A stretch of 64,000 nt of DNA from Nostoc sp. 'Peltigera membranacea cyanobiont' N6 (GTDB lineage: Bacteria > Cyanobacteriota > Cyanobacteriia > Cyanobacteriales > Nostocaceae): positions 4,602,501-4,666,500 of the forward strand of contig NZ_CP026681.1 in NCBI RefSeq assembly GCF_002949735.1. The letters are read 5' to 3'. This document shows, one piece after another, positions 45,904 through 55,511 of this stretch (position 1 is the stretch's first letter; each line of letters starts with the position of its first letter). Under the pieces are notes generated by a model that had not been told where the DNA came from, did no database searches, and worked only from the letters and a program-made list of their open reading frames with translations. Both the position numbers and the translations under genes were made by a program.

Positions 45904-46770
45904 ATGAGTCGAAAAGGTCAATCTATTACACTGTCGATATCAGAACGTGATAAAGCCGAGCTAGAAGCGATCGCTCGTGAATTCGGTATGATGTGGGGAG
46001 AGGAGCCTAACATCTCTAAGTTAATTAAAGCGATCGCTCAACGTAAGTTACTCATCGGTAACAATAATGATTGGAAAGAACCACGCATCAGGGCATTACA
46101 TAGATGTATCAATGCGTTGACAGATATCGGGCAAATTGAACAAGCCCAAATCATTGCAAACTTACTTCTCGAACGCAGCGAACTATCATTACCGTTGCGG
46201 GGCGAAATCGAACGTTTCTTAGAGAATTTGCCCCCGCCTTGGCGTTTAGAAATAGACCGCTATATCTTGCGCGAACAGCCCTTTCAGCTTTCTTATCAAG
46301 ATGCAGCAGAGCGTGTGTTTAATTTTACCGTTCGTCACGCCAAAGTTACACCCCACGAAAAGCGGCAATATCTTGATTGCTGGTGCGAAGAGACAGAAGG
46401 AAACTTTGATATCCCAGAACTGATTCACAACTGGAGTTTACGATTAGACAGGATTACAGAAGCTGCTGTCATGCCAATTTCTGGTGAGTGGCGAACTAAT
46501 TTGACTGAGATAGAAGTGGAAATGCATCTATTTGCAGGTTTGGCTTTTGCCTATCAAGCTAAACAAGAAGACAATATCAATGAGTGGATACCAGATAAAC
46601 CGCGAGTCCGGCGAGTTGTCAGGCGAGTATCTAGTACATTTTGGTTTAGCCGCGAAGTGATGCAGTATGCGCCAGATTGTGTAGTCATATTACCTGAGAA
46701 TGTGCGCGATCGCCTCAAACAAAAACTCCTCACCCTCTGCAATTTATACGACATCGAAACCAGGTATTAA
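45904..46770 (+). CDS. WYL-domain transcriptional regulator of the CRISPR locus
   Basis: This protein of about 288 residues starts at MSRKGQSITLSISERDKAEL. Its N-terminal region resembles a ribbon-helix-helix or helical DNA-binding unit (ITLSISERDKAELEAIAREFG, NISKLIKAIAQRKL). A WYL domain follows (HNWSLRLDRITEAAVMP, WFSREVMQYAPDCVVILPENVRDRLKQKL). Divergent WYL genes beside I-D cas3 are known, for example sll7009 in Synechocystis 6803, described as a negative regulator of crRNA accumulation. The same role is likely here. The upstream extension to 45829 is not supported. Confidence 0.88.
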   Translation: MSRKGQSITLSISERDKAELEAIAREFGMMWGEEPNISKLIKAIAQRKLLIGNNNDWKEPRIRALHRCINALTDIGQIEQAQIIANLLLERSELSLPLRGEIERFLENLPPPWRLEIDRYILREQPFQLSYQDAAERVFNFTVRHAKVTPHEKRQYLDCWCEETEGNFDIPELIHNWSLRLDRITEAAVMPISGEWRTNLTEIEVEMHLFAGLAFAYQAKQEDNINEWIPDKPRVRRVVRRVSSTFWFSREVMQYAPDCVVILPENVRDRLKQKLLTLCNLYDIETRY

Positions 46771-46776
46771 CTCTTT

Positions 46777-46797
46777 CCCTCTCCGAGTCGGAGAGGG
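46777..46797. terminator. CCCTCTCCGA/TCGGAGAGGG hairpin after the WYL gene
   Basis: A perfect 10-bp stem lies 6 bases after the WYL stop. It has no T-run but is a common Nostoc intergenic hairpin and may end transcription. A partial relative, CCAGGGAGAGGTC, follows at about 46818. Confidence 0.55.
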
Positions 46798-47427
46798 ACG
46801 GTTTTACGTAGTAAAGCCAGGGAGAGGTCTTTTCATCCTTGACAAAAGTACACTTCCATAAGATGCACTCATGTAACCGTTATGTGCGATCGCCTCTAGT
46901 CATGTACACTACGTAAGTAAGACAAATGACGTAATAACAAGGCTTCCAGACATCAATTCTAAAAATTAAAGAAAAAAATAATTACTAATTGCCTAAAAAT
47001 TCCGGTTTTTTTGACTTTGGGATGATAAATAAAAATAATAGCGTTGAATGTCATGCTTCCCTCTGCGAAGGATTACTGAAATTCTTCGCTGCCTTCAGGA
47101 TGACTACTCACCACCAAATAACATCTGCCGCCAATCAGTTTTTTGCTGGAGATTCTGCTACATCAAAAGGCTCTACCACAAAACTTGCTCTAGATGTATC
47201 TAAGTAACTATGCTGATAAAGTGTAAAGATGTCACCGGATCTAGGAGTGAATTTTAAAGCAATTGTAAAGGAATTTGTACCATTTTGGCAGGTTTTTATC
47301 GGAAAGATGGGATATTAGTAGATTGTACGAATCTTTATTATTATTCACTATCTACCGAAAACTGCTAAGTACAACCAAATATCGACACAGATAAGTTTAA
47401 GTAATTTAATGAAGTAGGAAGTAATAC
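46798..47427. other. Intergenic region with a dispersed repeat
   Basis: It holds a GTCATGCTTCCCTCTGCGAA / ATTCTTCGCTGCCTTCAGGA type repeat at 47047-47104, the weak small ORF at 47022-47207, and a 29-codon ORF at 47229-47318 (MSPDLGVNFKAIVKEFVPFW...) without a good ribosome binding site. The promoter of the kinase-like gene must lie in the last 200 bases. Confidence 0.5.
47022..47207 (+). CDS. Possible 61-residue Ser/Thr-rich small protein
   Basis: From ATG at 47022 the frame gives MINKNNSVECHASLCEGLL and ends ...FFAGDSATSKGSTTKLALDV-SK. The first half overlaps a dispersed intergenic repeat, so it may not be a true gene. The Ser/Thr-rich C-terminus, 220 bases upstream of a kinase/HopA1 pair, makes it worth noting as a possible substrate peptide. 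Evidence is weak: there is no clear ribosome binding site. Confidence 0.2.
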   Translation: MINKNNSVECHASLCEGLLKFFAAFRMTTHHQITSAANQFFAGDSATSKGSTTKLALDVSK

Positions 47428-48669
47428 ATGGTATTATCACTGTCTTCTCATAACGTTATCCAGTATCTGCAAGAAGCGGGGCTGTGTAGCTCAGAAGATG
47501 ACGCATCAGATAAATCTGAGTTGCCAGGAAGTAGTAAGAACAATTCCGATTTACTCGTGACTCTAGCAGATAATCGGAAACTGCTCGTTAAACAAGAACG
47601 TAACGTTAAAAACAATGACGGCGCTCCTCATGAATTGTTTCAGGAGTGGCTATTTCATCAGTTGCTCCAGCAGTTTCCCGTTCTCGGCAATATTTCCGCG
47701 ATCGCACCATTAGTAGTCCATTTTGACGAAGAGAATTCTATTCTTGTTCGCAACTACTTAAGTGAATATCGGGAACTTGCGACATTCTACCACAACAATG
47801 AGATTTGTCCAGAAGAAATTGCCACTGCCATCGGCACTACTTTAGCGGGACTCCATCGCGCAACCTACAACCGCCGAGAATATAAGGATTTCATGGCAAC
47901 TGCTCCCCAAGGAGAGTTTCGCTATGGCTTTTACAATCCGGCGCAAGGGGTAGAGTCAATTGGGCCAGAGATTTTTGGCACAGTTCCCACGGATGCGCTG
48001 AAATTCTATCTACTCTACCAGCAATCGGAGAGTTTGGAATCTGCGATCGCAGATTTGGCTTATGCCTGGAATCCTTGCTGCTTGACTCACAACAACCTGA
48101 AATTGAACAACATTTTGGTTCATTCCAGGTGGGAAAAACTAGACAATTGCCTAGTAAAACTAATTAATTGGGAAGCTTGTTCTTGGGGAGATCCAGCTTT
48201 TGATTTAGGTACTTTACTCGCAAGCTATTTAGGCATTTGGCTCAATAGCCTTGTAGTAGATCCCACCATTGAGTTACAAGAATCTCTACATCTGGCGTTG
48301 ACTCCATTGGAGAGTTTACAACCTTCAATTATTGCTCTAATTAGAGCTTATCTAAATGCCTTCCCCATGATTTTGGAATACCGTAGTGACTTTATTGTGC
48401 GCGTTATTCAATTTGCAGGGCTAGCACTGATTCATCAAATTCAGGATATGATTACCTGCCGGAAATCCTTTAATAATGCTGATATTTGTATGCTGCAAGT
48501 GGCTAAAAGTTTACTCACTATGCCGCAGCAAGGCGTACTGACTATTTTCGGGATATCAGAGTCAGAAATCCTTAACCCTGTTGGAAAAGTTCATAAACTT
48601 CCTCAGCCTGTAGAGGAGCCACAGCTACTTCGACTCTATTACGAAAAAACCCGGCTTCGGGGTTGTTAA
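47428..48669 (+). CDS. APH-like kinase-fold protein with altered catalytic residues
   Basis: This 413-residue protein has the aminoglycoside phosphotransferase/choline kinase fold: NRKLLVKQERN holds the ATP-binding Lys, SILVRNYL is the hinge and GTTLAGLHRAT follows. The catalytic loop is HNNLKLNN (residues 221-228), where HxDxxxxN is expected, so Asp is replaced by Asn223. The metal-binding Asp of the IDWE motif is also Asn (INWEACSWGDPAFDLG, Asn247). Both changes need only G-to-A. It is paired with a HopA1-family gene. Kinase-like (LxmK) and HopA1-like (LxmY) proteins together make lanthionine precursors in class V lanthipeptide pathways, so a peptide-modifying role is possible, though this copy may be inactive or a pseudokinase. 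Confidence 0.8.
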   Translation: MVLSLSSHNVIQYLQEAGLCSSEDDASDKSELPGSSKNNSDLLVTLADNRKLLVKQERNVKNNDGAPHELFQEWLFHQLLQQFPVLGNISAIAPLVVHFDEENSILVRNYLSEYRELATFYHNNEICPEEIATAIGTTLAGLHRATYNRREYKDFMATAPQGEFRYGFYNPAQGVESIGPEIFGTVPTDALKFYLLYQQSESLESAIADLAYAWNPCCLTHNNLKLNNILVHSRWEKLDNCLVKLINWEACSWGDPAFDLGTLLASYLGIWLNSLVVDPTIELQESLHLALTPLESLQPSIIALIRAYLNAFPMILEYRSDFIVRVIQFAGLALIHQIQDMITCRKSFNNADICMLQVAKSLLTMPQQGVLTIFGISESEILNPVGKVHKLPQPVEEPQLLRLYYEKTRLRGC

Positions 48670-48743
48670 TAGCAGGTAGTAGAATAATTCTGAATTCTGA
48701 CTACTGAATTCTGTTTTTTAAAGTTTGAATTCTAAATGGATTA

Positions 48744-49832
48744 ATGCTAAATTACTCTATCAATCAACCACTAACTTCTCTATTTGACATTGCTAAGAAT
48801 ATTCAGATTGAGTCAAATTTTTGTATTTATCATCCCAATTATCAACCCTTTGCTCTACCGACTAAAGTAGCCGATAGATTTCAGCAAAATTCTGTAGACT
48901 TACAACAGAAATATCTCAGCTTATTGCTGCGAAACTTTCTTTATGGAATATATTACAATGGCTCTCTACAAAGTACCTTAGCAGTCAACAGTGATAGTAA
49001 TAATTACCCGCCAAAGCAGAATTTAGCAGATAATTCCGTCTTAGAAATTGATTGGAACTTTTACGAGCAATTACACGCCAGTAATCACGGCATAGGTTAC
49101 TTTGACCCTCGATGGGAGGTTCTGCGGAAAGAACCTGATGGTACTATGGCGGTGACTAAAGGCGGTTTAACACTTTATATTGAGCCAGATTGCCATCTCA
49201 AATCCAGCAAGAAATCTACCAAAGTGGGTGATATGGTGGCAATCTGGATGCCCAAAAATCGATTGCAAAATGGCTGTTACTTAGCAGTTAGTAATGTAGG
49301 ACAGGAACAGCAGAGCAATCCTGATGCTGATTTGGGAGCAGGGCGAATTTACTTTAACTTTACACCATCTGGTGCGATCGCTCTCATGGAAAGTCTGACA
49401 CTGCAATTGAATGCAGCCTCGATACCCTTTAGCTTTCAAGTTCTTCACAATCCCTGTGCATACGGACGCTATGATTCGGGGCTACTCTACTTTGAACTCT
49501 CCGACTATCCAGCAATTCGCACAATCCTTCAGGCTATTTATCCAGAAAACCAATCCCATTTCCAGCCCGAAATCCCTTTATTTACAAAATTTTTAGCCCC
49601 AGGTTTAGGTTTAGCCGAGGAACCAACCCAAAAGTTTGCCGCACAAGAAAGTTTTGGGATGAACCGTTGCCAAATCGTCGCTAATGCTTTGTTGGAAGCT
49701 TGGCAAAAAGGCAAGAATGCAATGGAAGAACGGATGAGAGTTATTGACCAACACTTTGAGCGACACCTAATAGATTTACAGCGTCCTTATCTCAATCCCA
49801 GTTCTGAGGATATATATAAGCCGTTAAATTGA
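48744..49832 (+). CDS. HopA1-family protein
   Basis: This 362-residue protein matches the HopA1 effector family found in cyanobacteria and actinobacteria. Marks are the YEQLHASNHGIGYFDPRWEVL segment, TKGGLTLYIEPDCHL, GDMVAIWMPKNR, GRIYFNFTPSGAIALMESLT and SFGMNRCQIVANALLEAW. In class V lanthipeptide biosynthesis a HopA1-like protein (LxmY) acts with an APH-like kinase; elimination of phosphorylated Ser/Thr is the proposed role. The gene starts 74 bases after the kinase-like gene on the same strand. No signal peptide or secretion chaperone is seen, so a T3SS role is not suggested. Confidence 0.8.
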   Translation: MLNYSINQPLTSLFDIAKNIQIESNFCIYHPNYQPFALPTKVADRFQQNSVDLQQKYLSLLLRNFLYGIYYNGSLQSTLAVNSDSNNYPPKQNLADNSVLEIDWNFYEQLHASNHGIGYFDPRWEVLRKEPDGTMAVTKGGLTLYIEPDCHLKSSKKSTKVGDMVAIWMPKNRLQNGCYLAVSNVGQEQQSNPDADLGAGRIYFNFTPSGAIALMESLTLQLNAASIPFSFQVLHNPCAYGRYDSGLLYFELSDYPAIRTILQAIYPENQSHFQPEIPLFTKFLAPGLGLAEEPTQKFAAQESFGMNRCQIVANALLEAWQKGKNAMEERMRVIDQHFERHLIDLQRPYLNPSSEDIYKPLN

Positions 49833-49922
49833 TGGGGAATGGGGGAGAAGGGGCAAGGGAGCAGGGGGAGCAAAGGAAGAACTACTGATTATTGAGCTAT
49901 CCCCAATGCCCCATGCCCAAAT

Positions 49923-50705
49923 TCAAAATTCCACAATTACCGGCGTATGATCGCTGGGTTGGGTTAATTTTCTGGGTGCGGCATCAATGACACAACTTGT
50001 AGCACGCTCATAAAGCACGGGTGTGAGATAGTGATGGTCAATCCGCCAACCTAAGTTGCGACGGAAGGCGGCGGCGCGATAATCCCACCAGCTATAGTTT
50101 CCGCCTTCTGTGGTGAATTTGCGGAAAGCATCGGCAAATCCCAGTTGCAGAATATCGCGTAAGGCTTGGCGCTCGGTTTCTGTTGCCATAATGTGATTTT
50201 CTGTACTCACTTGCTCGTGAATATCCTTGTCTTCTAGGGCGATGTTGAAGTCACCGCACACACATATTGCAGGTTCTGACAGCACAAGCAATCGCAAATA
50301 CTCGTGTAGCGCTGTCAACCAACTCAGTTTGTATTCATATTTTTCAGTTCCGACTGCTGCACCATTGGGAACATATAAATTAACAATCCGAACACCATCA
50401 ATTACACCTGTAATTACCCGCTTTTGCTCATCCCATTCGTGGTGTAAATCTGGCAAAATCGCCCTAAACCCGCTACTTACGTCTATAAGTGGCTGGCGGC
50501 TAATCAGGGCTACGCCGTTATAAGATTTTTGTCCTGATATATAAAGGTTATAGCCCAACTGCTCAAAAGGCGATCGCGGAAACTCAGCATCCGCAACTTT
50601 GGTTTCTTGCAAGCAGAGAACATCAACAGGATTATTAGTTAACCAATCAGTAACCTGTTCGAGGCGAGTGCGAATTGAGTTGACGTTCCAAGTAGCGATT
50701 TTCAT
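49923..50705 (-). CDS. xth: Exodeoxyribonuclease III
   Basis: This 260-residue exonuclease III/AP endonuclease begins with MKIATWNVNSIRTRLEQV. It has LCLQETKV (Glu metal ligand), NLYVPNGAAVGTEKYEYK, CGDFNIALEDKDIH (Asp/Asn pair), WWDYRAAAFRRNLGWRIDHHYLT and SDHTPVIVEF at the end (catalytic His). It repairs abasic sites and 3' blocks in DNA. It is convergent with the HopA1-like gene. Confidence 0.95.
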   Translation of the reverse strand: MKIATWNVNSIRTRLEQVTDWLTNNPVDVLCLQETKVADAEFPRSPFEQLGYNLYISGQKSYNGVALISRQPLIDVSSGFRAILPDLHHEWDEQKRVITGVIDGVRIVNLYVPNGAAVGTEKYEYKLSWLTALHEYLRLLVLSEPAICVCGDFNIALEDKDIHEQVSTENHIMATETERQALRDILQLGFADAFRKFTTEGGNYSWWDYRAAAFRRNLGWRIDHHYLTPVLYERATSCVIDAAPRKLTQPSDHTPVIVEF

Positions 50706-51160
50706 TAGTTATCAGAATTCTTTGTAAATTAATAATTACAAATTATGTAATTATTGTACAATTACTTAATATTTATAATTTCTTTTCCATTTGCCAATTA
50801 CGTTTAAACAAACCTTTAATCATTTGATCCCATTGAACATTTTAGTATTGCCAGCTACCAAATATTCAATTTTGTAAGTTCTGCTACAAAACATTCTACT
50901 TCATTATGATCCCCAAGACAGATGCAACAAGTAATTGATTTGCTATAGGTTATAAATGTAGCTCAGGGTTGACTTTTGCCGATAGTCCTTTAGATTTGTC
51001 GGTAAAAAATTTGCGAGACGGTTAACCGTTATTGTGCTTTTGGTAGCCTGTTAGGTTAATTTAAATTTCAAAATAGTGAGTAGAAATGCTCTGTTCTCAT
51101 ACAATAATGATGCAACTCATCATATTGAGAACAATTTCATAGACTGAACCAAAAAAACTT
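50706..51160. other. AT-rich intergenic region upstream of the GT4 gene
   Basis: 455 bases with no coding frame or recognisable RNA. It must contain the divergent promoters of xth and the glycosyltransferase. Confidence 0.5.
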
Positions 51161-52231
51161 ATGAAAATCGCTCAAGTTGCCCCCTTATGGGAAAGAGTTC
51201 CACCTCTTAGTTATGGAGGGATAGAACTGGTAGTGAGTCGCTTGACTGATGAACTTGTTAGTCGCGGTCATGAGGTAACTTTATTTGCCTCTGGTGATTC
51301 TCAAACTTTGGCTCATTTAGAAGCAGTTTATCCACGTGCATTACGCTTAGACCCAAATGTTAAAGAGTATGCAGTGTACGAGATGCTAGAACTAAGCCAA
51401 GTTTACCAACGTGCTAGCGAATTCGATCTTATCCATTCTCATGTAGGGATTTCGGCACTACCTTTCGCGAATTTCATAACAGCAACTTCTACAGTGCATA
51501 CCCTGCACAATAATTTTACAAACGACACCCGTCACGCATTTAGCTACTATCAGAAGCAACCTTATGTCAGTATTAGTAACTCGCAACGTCAAGTCGATCT
51601 AAATTATGTTGGCACTGTTTATAACGGAATAGAGGTAGCAGATTATCCATTTGTAGCGCAACCGTCAGAACCTCCATATTTAGCATTTTTAGGTCGTTTT
51701 TCGCCAGAAAAAGGGCCACAATATGCGATCGCTATTGCAAAGCAGACTGGTTGGCGTTTGAAGATGGCAGGAAAGGTTGATGTTGGAGACTCTGAGTTTT
51801 TTGAACAAGAGATTGCCCCCCACATTGATGGTCAGCAAATTGAATATCTAGGTGAAATTAACCACGCCGAAAAAACTGAACTTTTGGGCAATGCAGCCAT
51901 AACTCTTTTTCCTATTAACTGGCAAGAACCTTTTGGGTTAGTAATGACTGAATCAATGGCAACTGGTACACCAGTTATTGCCATGAATTTCGGCTCGGTA
52001 CCTGAAGTGATTGCCCACGGGAAAACAGGTTTTATCTGCAAAAGCTATGCAGAAATGGCGGCAATGATTCCCCTAGCTTTGGAACTCAATCGTCAAACCT
52101 GTCGAAAATATGTAGAAAACAACTTTAGCGTTAGCCAAATGGTTAACGGATATGAAGCTGTTTACAGACAAATTATTAAAGACCGCATAGAATCGAATGG
52201 TCGCATTCATGCTGCTAAAATCCACTTTTAA
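51161..52231 (+). CDS. Glycosyltransferase family 4
   Basis: This 356-residue GT-B enzyme has MKIAQVAPLWERVPPLSYGG and IELVVSRLTDELVSRGHEV at the N-terminus, the hinge FLGRFSPEKGP and the C-terminal EX7E motif EPFGLVMTESMATGTPVIAM. It follows the GT4 pattern of cyanobacterial sugar transferases that are often induced under stress. Donor and acceptor are unknown. A zinc-ribbon gene follows at 52287 on the same strand. Confidence 0.93.
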   Translation: MKIAQVAPLWERVPPLSYGGIELVVSRLTDELVSRGHEVTLFASGDSQTLAHLEAVYPRALRLDPNVKEYAVYEMLELSQVYQRASEFDLIHSHVGISALPFANFITATSTVHTLHNNFTNDTRHAFSYYQKQPYVSISNSQRQVDLNYVGTVYNGIEVADYPFVAQPSEPPYLAFLGRFSPEKGPQYAIAIAKQTGWRLKMAGKVDVGDSEFFEQEIAPHIDGQQIEYLGEINHAEKTELLGNAAITLFPINWQEPFGLVMTESMATGTPVIAMNFGSVPEVIAHGKTGFICKSYAEMAAMIPLALELNRQTCRKYVENNFSVSQMVNGYEAVYRQIIKDRIESNGRIHAAKIHF

Positions 52232-52286
52232 TCAACAGTTTTTTTGCTGAGTTTAAACAACAAATTTTTTTAAGGAGAATATTAGT

Positions 52287-52472
52287 ATGAGTACGAGAGC
52301 CAACACCTGCCCATGCTGCGGTGGTTCCCTCCTGCGTCATGCCCGTCATGGCGAACTATATTGGTTTTGCCTGTCGTGCAGACAAGAAGTGCCACTGTTA
52401 ACTGCTACTCGCTTGCCTAATGTGGAAACCCGGAACACTGTAGTGCTTCCCCAACCAGTGGTAAATACCTAG
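52287..52472 (+). CDS. Small zinc-ribbon protein
   Basis: This 61-residue protein has CPCCGGSLLRHARHGELYWFCLSC, a CxxC...CxxC zinc ribbon, and then a Val/Thr-rich tail. AAGGAG lies 9 bases before the ATG. Small proteins of this type occur widely in cyanobacteria. It sits 55 bases after the glycosyltransferase and may be co-transcribed. Function is unknown. Confidence 0.8.
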   Translation: MSTRANTCPCCGGSLLRHARHGELYWFCLSCRQEVPLLTATRLPNVETRNTVVLPQPVVNT

Positions 52473-52686
52473 TTTTTGCAATTTGTTTAAGTAAGTTGGC
52501 AAGGGCTGTCATTTGTCATTAGTAAGGGCTTTAAGCCTGTTTACGTTTCGTAATATAATTTGGTTTATTTCTACCAAGTTACCCAGATTAATAAAATTTG
52601 ACTAAAAATTAAGACTGATTTGTTGATATCTATCAATTAGCTCAAACTGGTAAAATCGGATGGATCTAATTGATAGGTTTTAAATT

Positions 52687-53709
52687 TTGTTAGCAGCGTT
52701 ACTTTATGGGCAAGAAGATTTACGCTTAGAAAAAGTTGCTGACCCCACTCCTGCGGCTGGCGAAGTTGTGATGCAAGTAGAGACAGCAACAACTTGTGGT
52801 ACAGATTTGAAAGTCTGGCGGCGTGGTGGTCATGCCAAAATGTTGAAACCACCGACGCTGTTTGGTCACGAAGCTGCTGGGCGAATTGTTGCCTTGGGTG
52901 CAGGGGTTACAAATTGGCAAGTGGGCGATCGCATCGTCGCTAATAATTCCGCCCCTTGCATGAAGTGCTTTTTTTGTCAACGTCAAGAGTATTCATTATG
53001 TCCAAATCTGACCTGGAATAACGGGACTTTTGCGGAATACTTGAAAATTCCTGCACCGATAGTACAGCACAATTTATTGCAGATACCCGATGAGTTGCCG
53101 TGGGAATTGGCAGCCATGACCGAACCTTTAGCTTGTGTATTGCATGGTGTAGCCCGTTCCAATATTAAGCCCAAAGATAAAGTAGTCATCTTAGGAGATG
53201 GGGCGATCGGGCTGATGTTTGTGGCGGCGTTGAGTGAGAAAGCCGAGGTGTTGCTGTGGGGAGGTAATCACCAAAGGCTAGAAATTGGTCAGAAATTGGG
53301 TGCAGCCCAGACCTTTAATTATCATCAAATCTCGGATATTCCCAGTGTGGTGAAAGAACTTACCCAAGGATGGGGCGCAGATGTAGTTATTGAAGCGACA
53401 GGTGTACCAAGTGTTTGGGAAACTGCGATCGCCTGCGCCCGTCCTGGTGCAACAATTAACTTATTCGGTGGATGTCCGCGGGATACCAGCATTACCGTTA
53501 ATACAGAACAGCTACACTACAGCGAACTGACCATTAAAGGTGTGTTTCATAATACACCTGAGTATGTGCGGGAGGCATTGGCACTGATCGCTAGTCGCAA
53601 AATTTCCTTTGAGTTACTTATTAGCGAACAGCGGCCATTAAAAGATTTAGAACAGGTGTTTTGTGAGATGAAGGCGCGACAGGTAATTAAGGTAGCAATG
53701 ATTCCTTAA
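52687..53709 (+). CDS. Zinc-dependent alcohol dehydrogenase (MDR family)
   Basis: This 340-residue medium-chain dehydrogenase starts at TTG. The catalytic zinc site is CGTDLKVWRRGGH and GHEAAGRIV; the structural zinc site has CMKCFFCQRQEYSLC. The Rossmann motif is VILGDGAIGLMF. It resembles sorbitol or threonine dehydrogenase-like enzymes that oxidise secondary alcohols with NAD(P). The region from 52473 to 52686 is non-coding. No pathway partner is adjacent. Confidence 0.9.
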   Translation: MLAALLYGQEDLRLEKVADPTPAAGEVVMQVETATTCGTDLKVWRRGGHAKMLKPPTLFGHEAAGRIVALGAGVTNWQVGDRIVANNSAPCMKCFFCQRQEYSLCPNLTWNNGTFAEYLKIPAPIVQHNLLQIPDELPWELAAMTEPLACVLHGVARSNIKPKDKVVILGDGAIGLMFVAALSEKAEVLLWGGNHQRLEIGQKLGAAQTFNYHQISDIPSVVKELTQGWGADVVIEATGVPSVWETAIACARPGATINLFGGCPRDTSITVNTEQLHYSELTIKGVFHNTPEYVREALALIASRKISFELLISEQRPLKDLEQVFCEMKARQVIKVAMIP

Positions 53710-53894
53710 TTTTTTGCAGAATATAAGTAGATGCTCTGAGTCTAGCCAAACAATACCCATTAGACTCGAATCCATATCAGGGCGAAGAGGGCAGAAGGGG
53801 AATACCAATGCCCCTCATCAGTGCTGAGTGCTGTTAGCGGTAGCGGGGCGTTTAGCCCTTGCTGAGTGCAAGGGGATAGACCAATGCCCCCCAT

Positions 53895-55511
53895 TTACAG
53901 ACGATTAATTTCTTTTGTAACTAACTTCCAGCCTTCAGCTTGGTCAATTAGCTTCATTGAATCTAGCTGGAGATTGTTGAAAGCAGAAGCCTGAAGCAGG
54001 AAGTAAGGTTGTCCGTTGTAGTGCCAATAATATTCTAGTTCGCCAACAGAAGCGGGAATGATGGTGCGATCGCTATAATAATCCAACGAGGGACGATGGT
54101 AGGGAAAAGACGTGTAAATCTTCCTCGTAGCTGGATTTGCCCGTACAATCATGGCGGCGACTGGTTTAACTGGATAAGCTTCAGATAATTCCCAAACCCA
54201 GTAGTTAGATTTCATTAACAGCAGCAGCGAAAGATAACTTCCCCAAAACAAAATCTTCAAAAATTGCCCGTCGCCTCGTTCTGCCAAAATAGCCGCTAAG
54301 GTCATTGTTAAGGCTACTGCTGCAAAAATCAGTTGTAAGTCTGTTTTTGGTGTACCCCAACTGAAATAAATGCTACCAGCAGAAGCAACCAAAGCAAGTA
54401 TTGCCAAACCAGCAACCCAAGCACGGGGATAGGATGAGAGTAAAGGCGAATTTTCTGTATCTGATAATTGGATACCAAAAGCTAAAGCTAAACTAGGGTA
54501 AATGGGGAATAAATACCAGGGAACTTTGGTAATCATGAAAGAAATTACCAGCAGATAAACACCACTCCACGCCATTACTAGTTTTGCCCAACTAAGGTTG
54601 CGATTTTCCCAGGTTAAGCGGACAGTTTGTGGTAAGAATAATAACCACGGCCATGTGTATTTGAGAAGTTCAACAACATAGTACCAAGGTGGTTCAGGAT
54701 TACCCTCTACAAATGAGCCAATTCGACCTAGTGATGGGTTTACAAGCCCAACTTGGGCGAAAGTGTAACCATAGTGAATCAGTTGGGCGCTATACCAGGC
54801 AGCTACAGGCAGAATACCAATGAAGATTGCTAACCACAGATAGTAACAAGTGAGCAGTCGTGGCGTATCCCAAAAGAGAAATACGATCGCGATCGCACCT
54901 AGTAATACGCCTAGCAATCCTTGAGTTAGGCAAATCAAGCCAAAACTCACACCAACACCAAGACAATAACGTAAATCTCGGCGCGATCGCAGCACGCACA
55001 ACATCATCAGCATCAAAAAACTTACCATTGCGCCATCCAACATTGCCAGCCGCCCATGACGCACTACAGGTAGCATTGTTAGATAAATTAAAGCGCTATA
55101 AATAGCAGCCCAACGTTGGCGAAATATCTCTCTAGCAATGCAATACAGTAAAGGGACAGATGTCGCTGTTAAAATTGCTCCAGGCAAGCGCGTTGTCAAC
55201 TCATTTTCGCCTCCTAGAGAATAAGACCAGGCAATGAGCAAATGCATCAAAGGCGGTTTGTTATGATATGGTTCGCCTCCTAGCGTTGGGTAAAGCCAAC
55301 GCATTGAACCTGCTGGAGCGTGCCAAATTTCACGAGCAACCTGTGCCACAGTCCCTTCATCCCAATCTCGCAACGGCAATCCTCCTAGATTGATGCTAAA
55401 CAGTAACAGTGCTGCCAACAGCAATACTATTAGCCATACCCAATCAATCCATTTGCCAACCGTGCGATGCTGTTTTTCTAGATGACTCCAAATAAAGCTT
55501 CCTTCTTGCAT
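53895..55511 (-). CDS. ArnT/GT39-like membrane glycosyltransferase
   Basis: This 538-residue protein has about ten or more membrane helices and the GT39/PMT signature at the first periplasmic loop: LRDWDEGTVAQVAREIW (catalytic Asp/Glu) and LGGEPYHNKPPLMHLLIAWSY. It probably moves a sugar from a polyprenyl-phosphate donor to lipid or protein on the outer face. The C-terminal part is a periplasmic domain. It stands alone on the - strand. Confidence 0.93.
   Translation of the reverse strand: MQEGSFIWSHLEKQHRTVGKWIDWVWLIVLLLAALLLFSINLGGLPLRDWDEGTVAQVAREIWHAPAGSMRWLYPTLGGEPYHNKPPLMHLLIAWSYSLGGENELTTRLPGAILTATSVPLLYCIAREIFRQRWAAIYSALIYLTMLPVVRHGRLAMLDGAMVSFLMLMMLCVLRSRRDLRYCLGVGVSFGLICLTQGLLGVLLGAIAIVFLFWDTPRLLTCYYLWLAIFIGILPVAAWYSAQLIHYGYTFAQVGLVNPSLGRIGSFVEGNPEPPWYYVVELLKYTWPWLLFLPQTVRLTWENRNLSWAKLVMAWSGVYLLVISFMITKVPWYLFPIYPSLALAFGIQLSDTENSPLLSSYPRAWVAGLAILALVASAGSIYFSWGTPKTDLQLIFAAVALTMTLAAILAERGDGQFLKILFWGSYLSLLLLMKSNYWVWELSEAYPVKPVAAMIVRANPATRKIYTSFPYHRPSLDYYSDRTIIPASVGELEYYWHYNGQPYFLLQASAFNNLQLDSMKLIDQAEGWKLVTKEINRL

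Noticed and set aside
48744..49832. Type III secretion effector
   Set aside because: HopA1 is only a family name. No secretion genes are present, and HopA1-like proteins occur widely in bacteria without this system.
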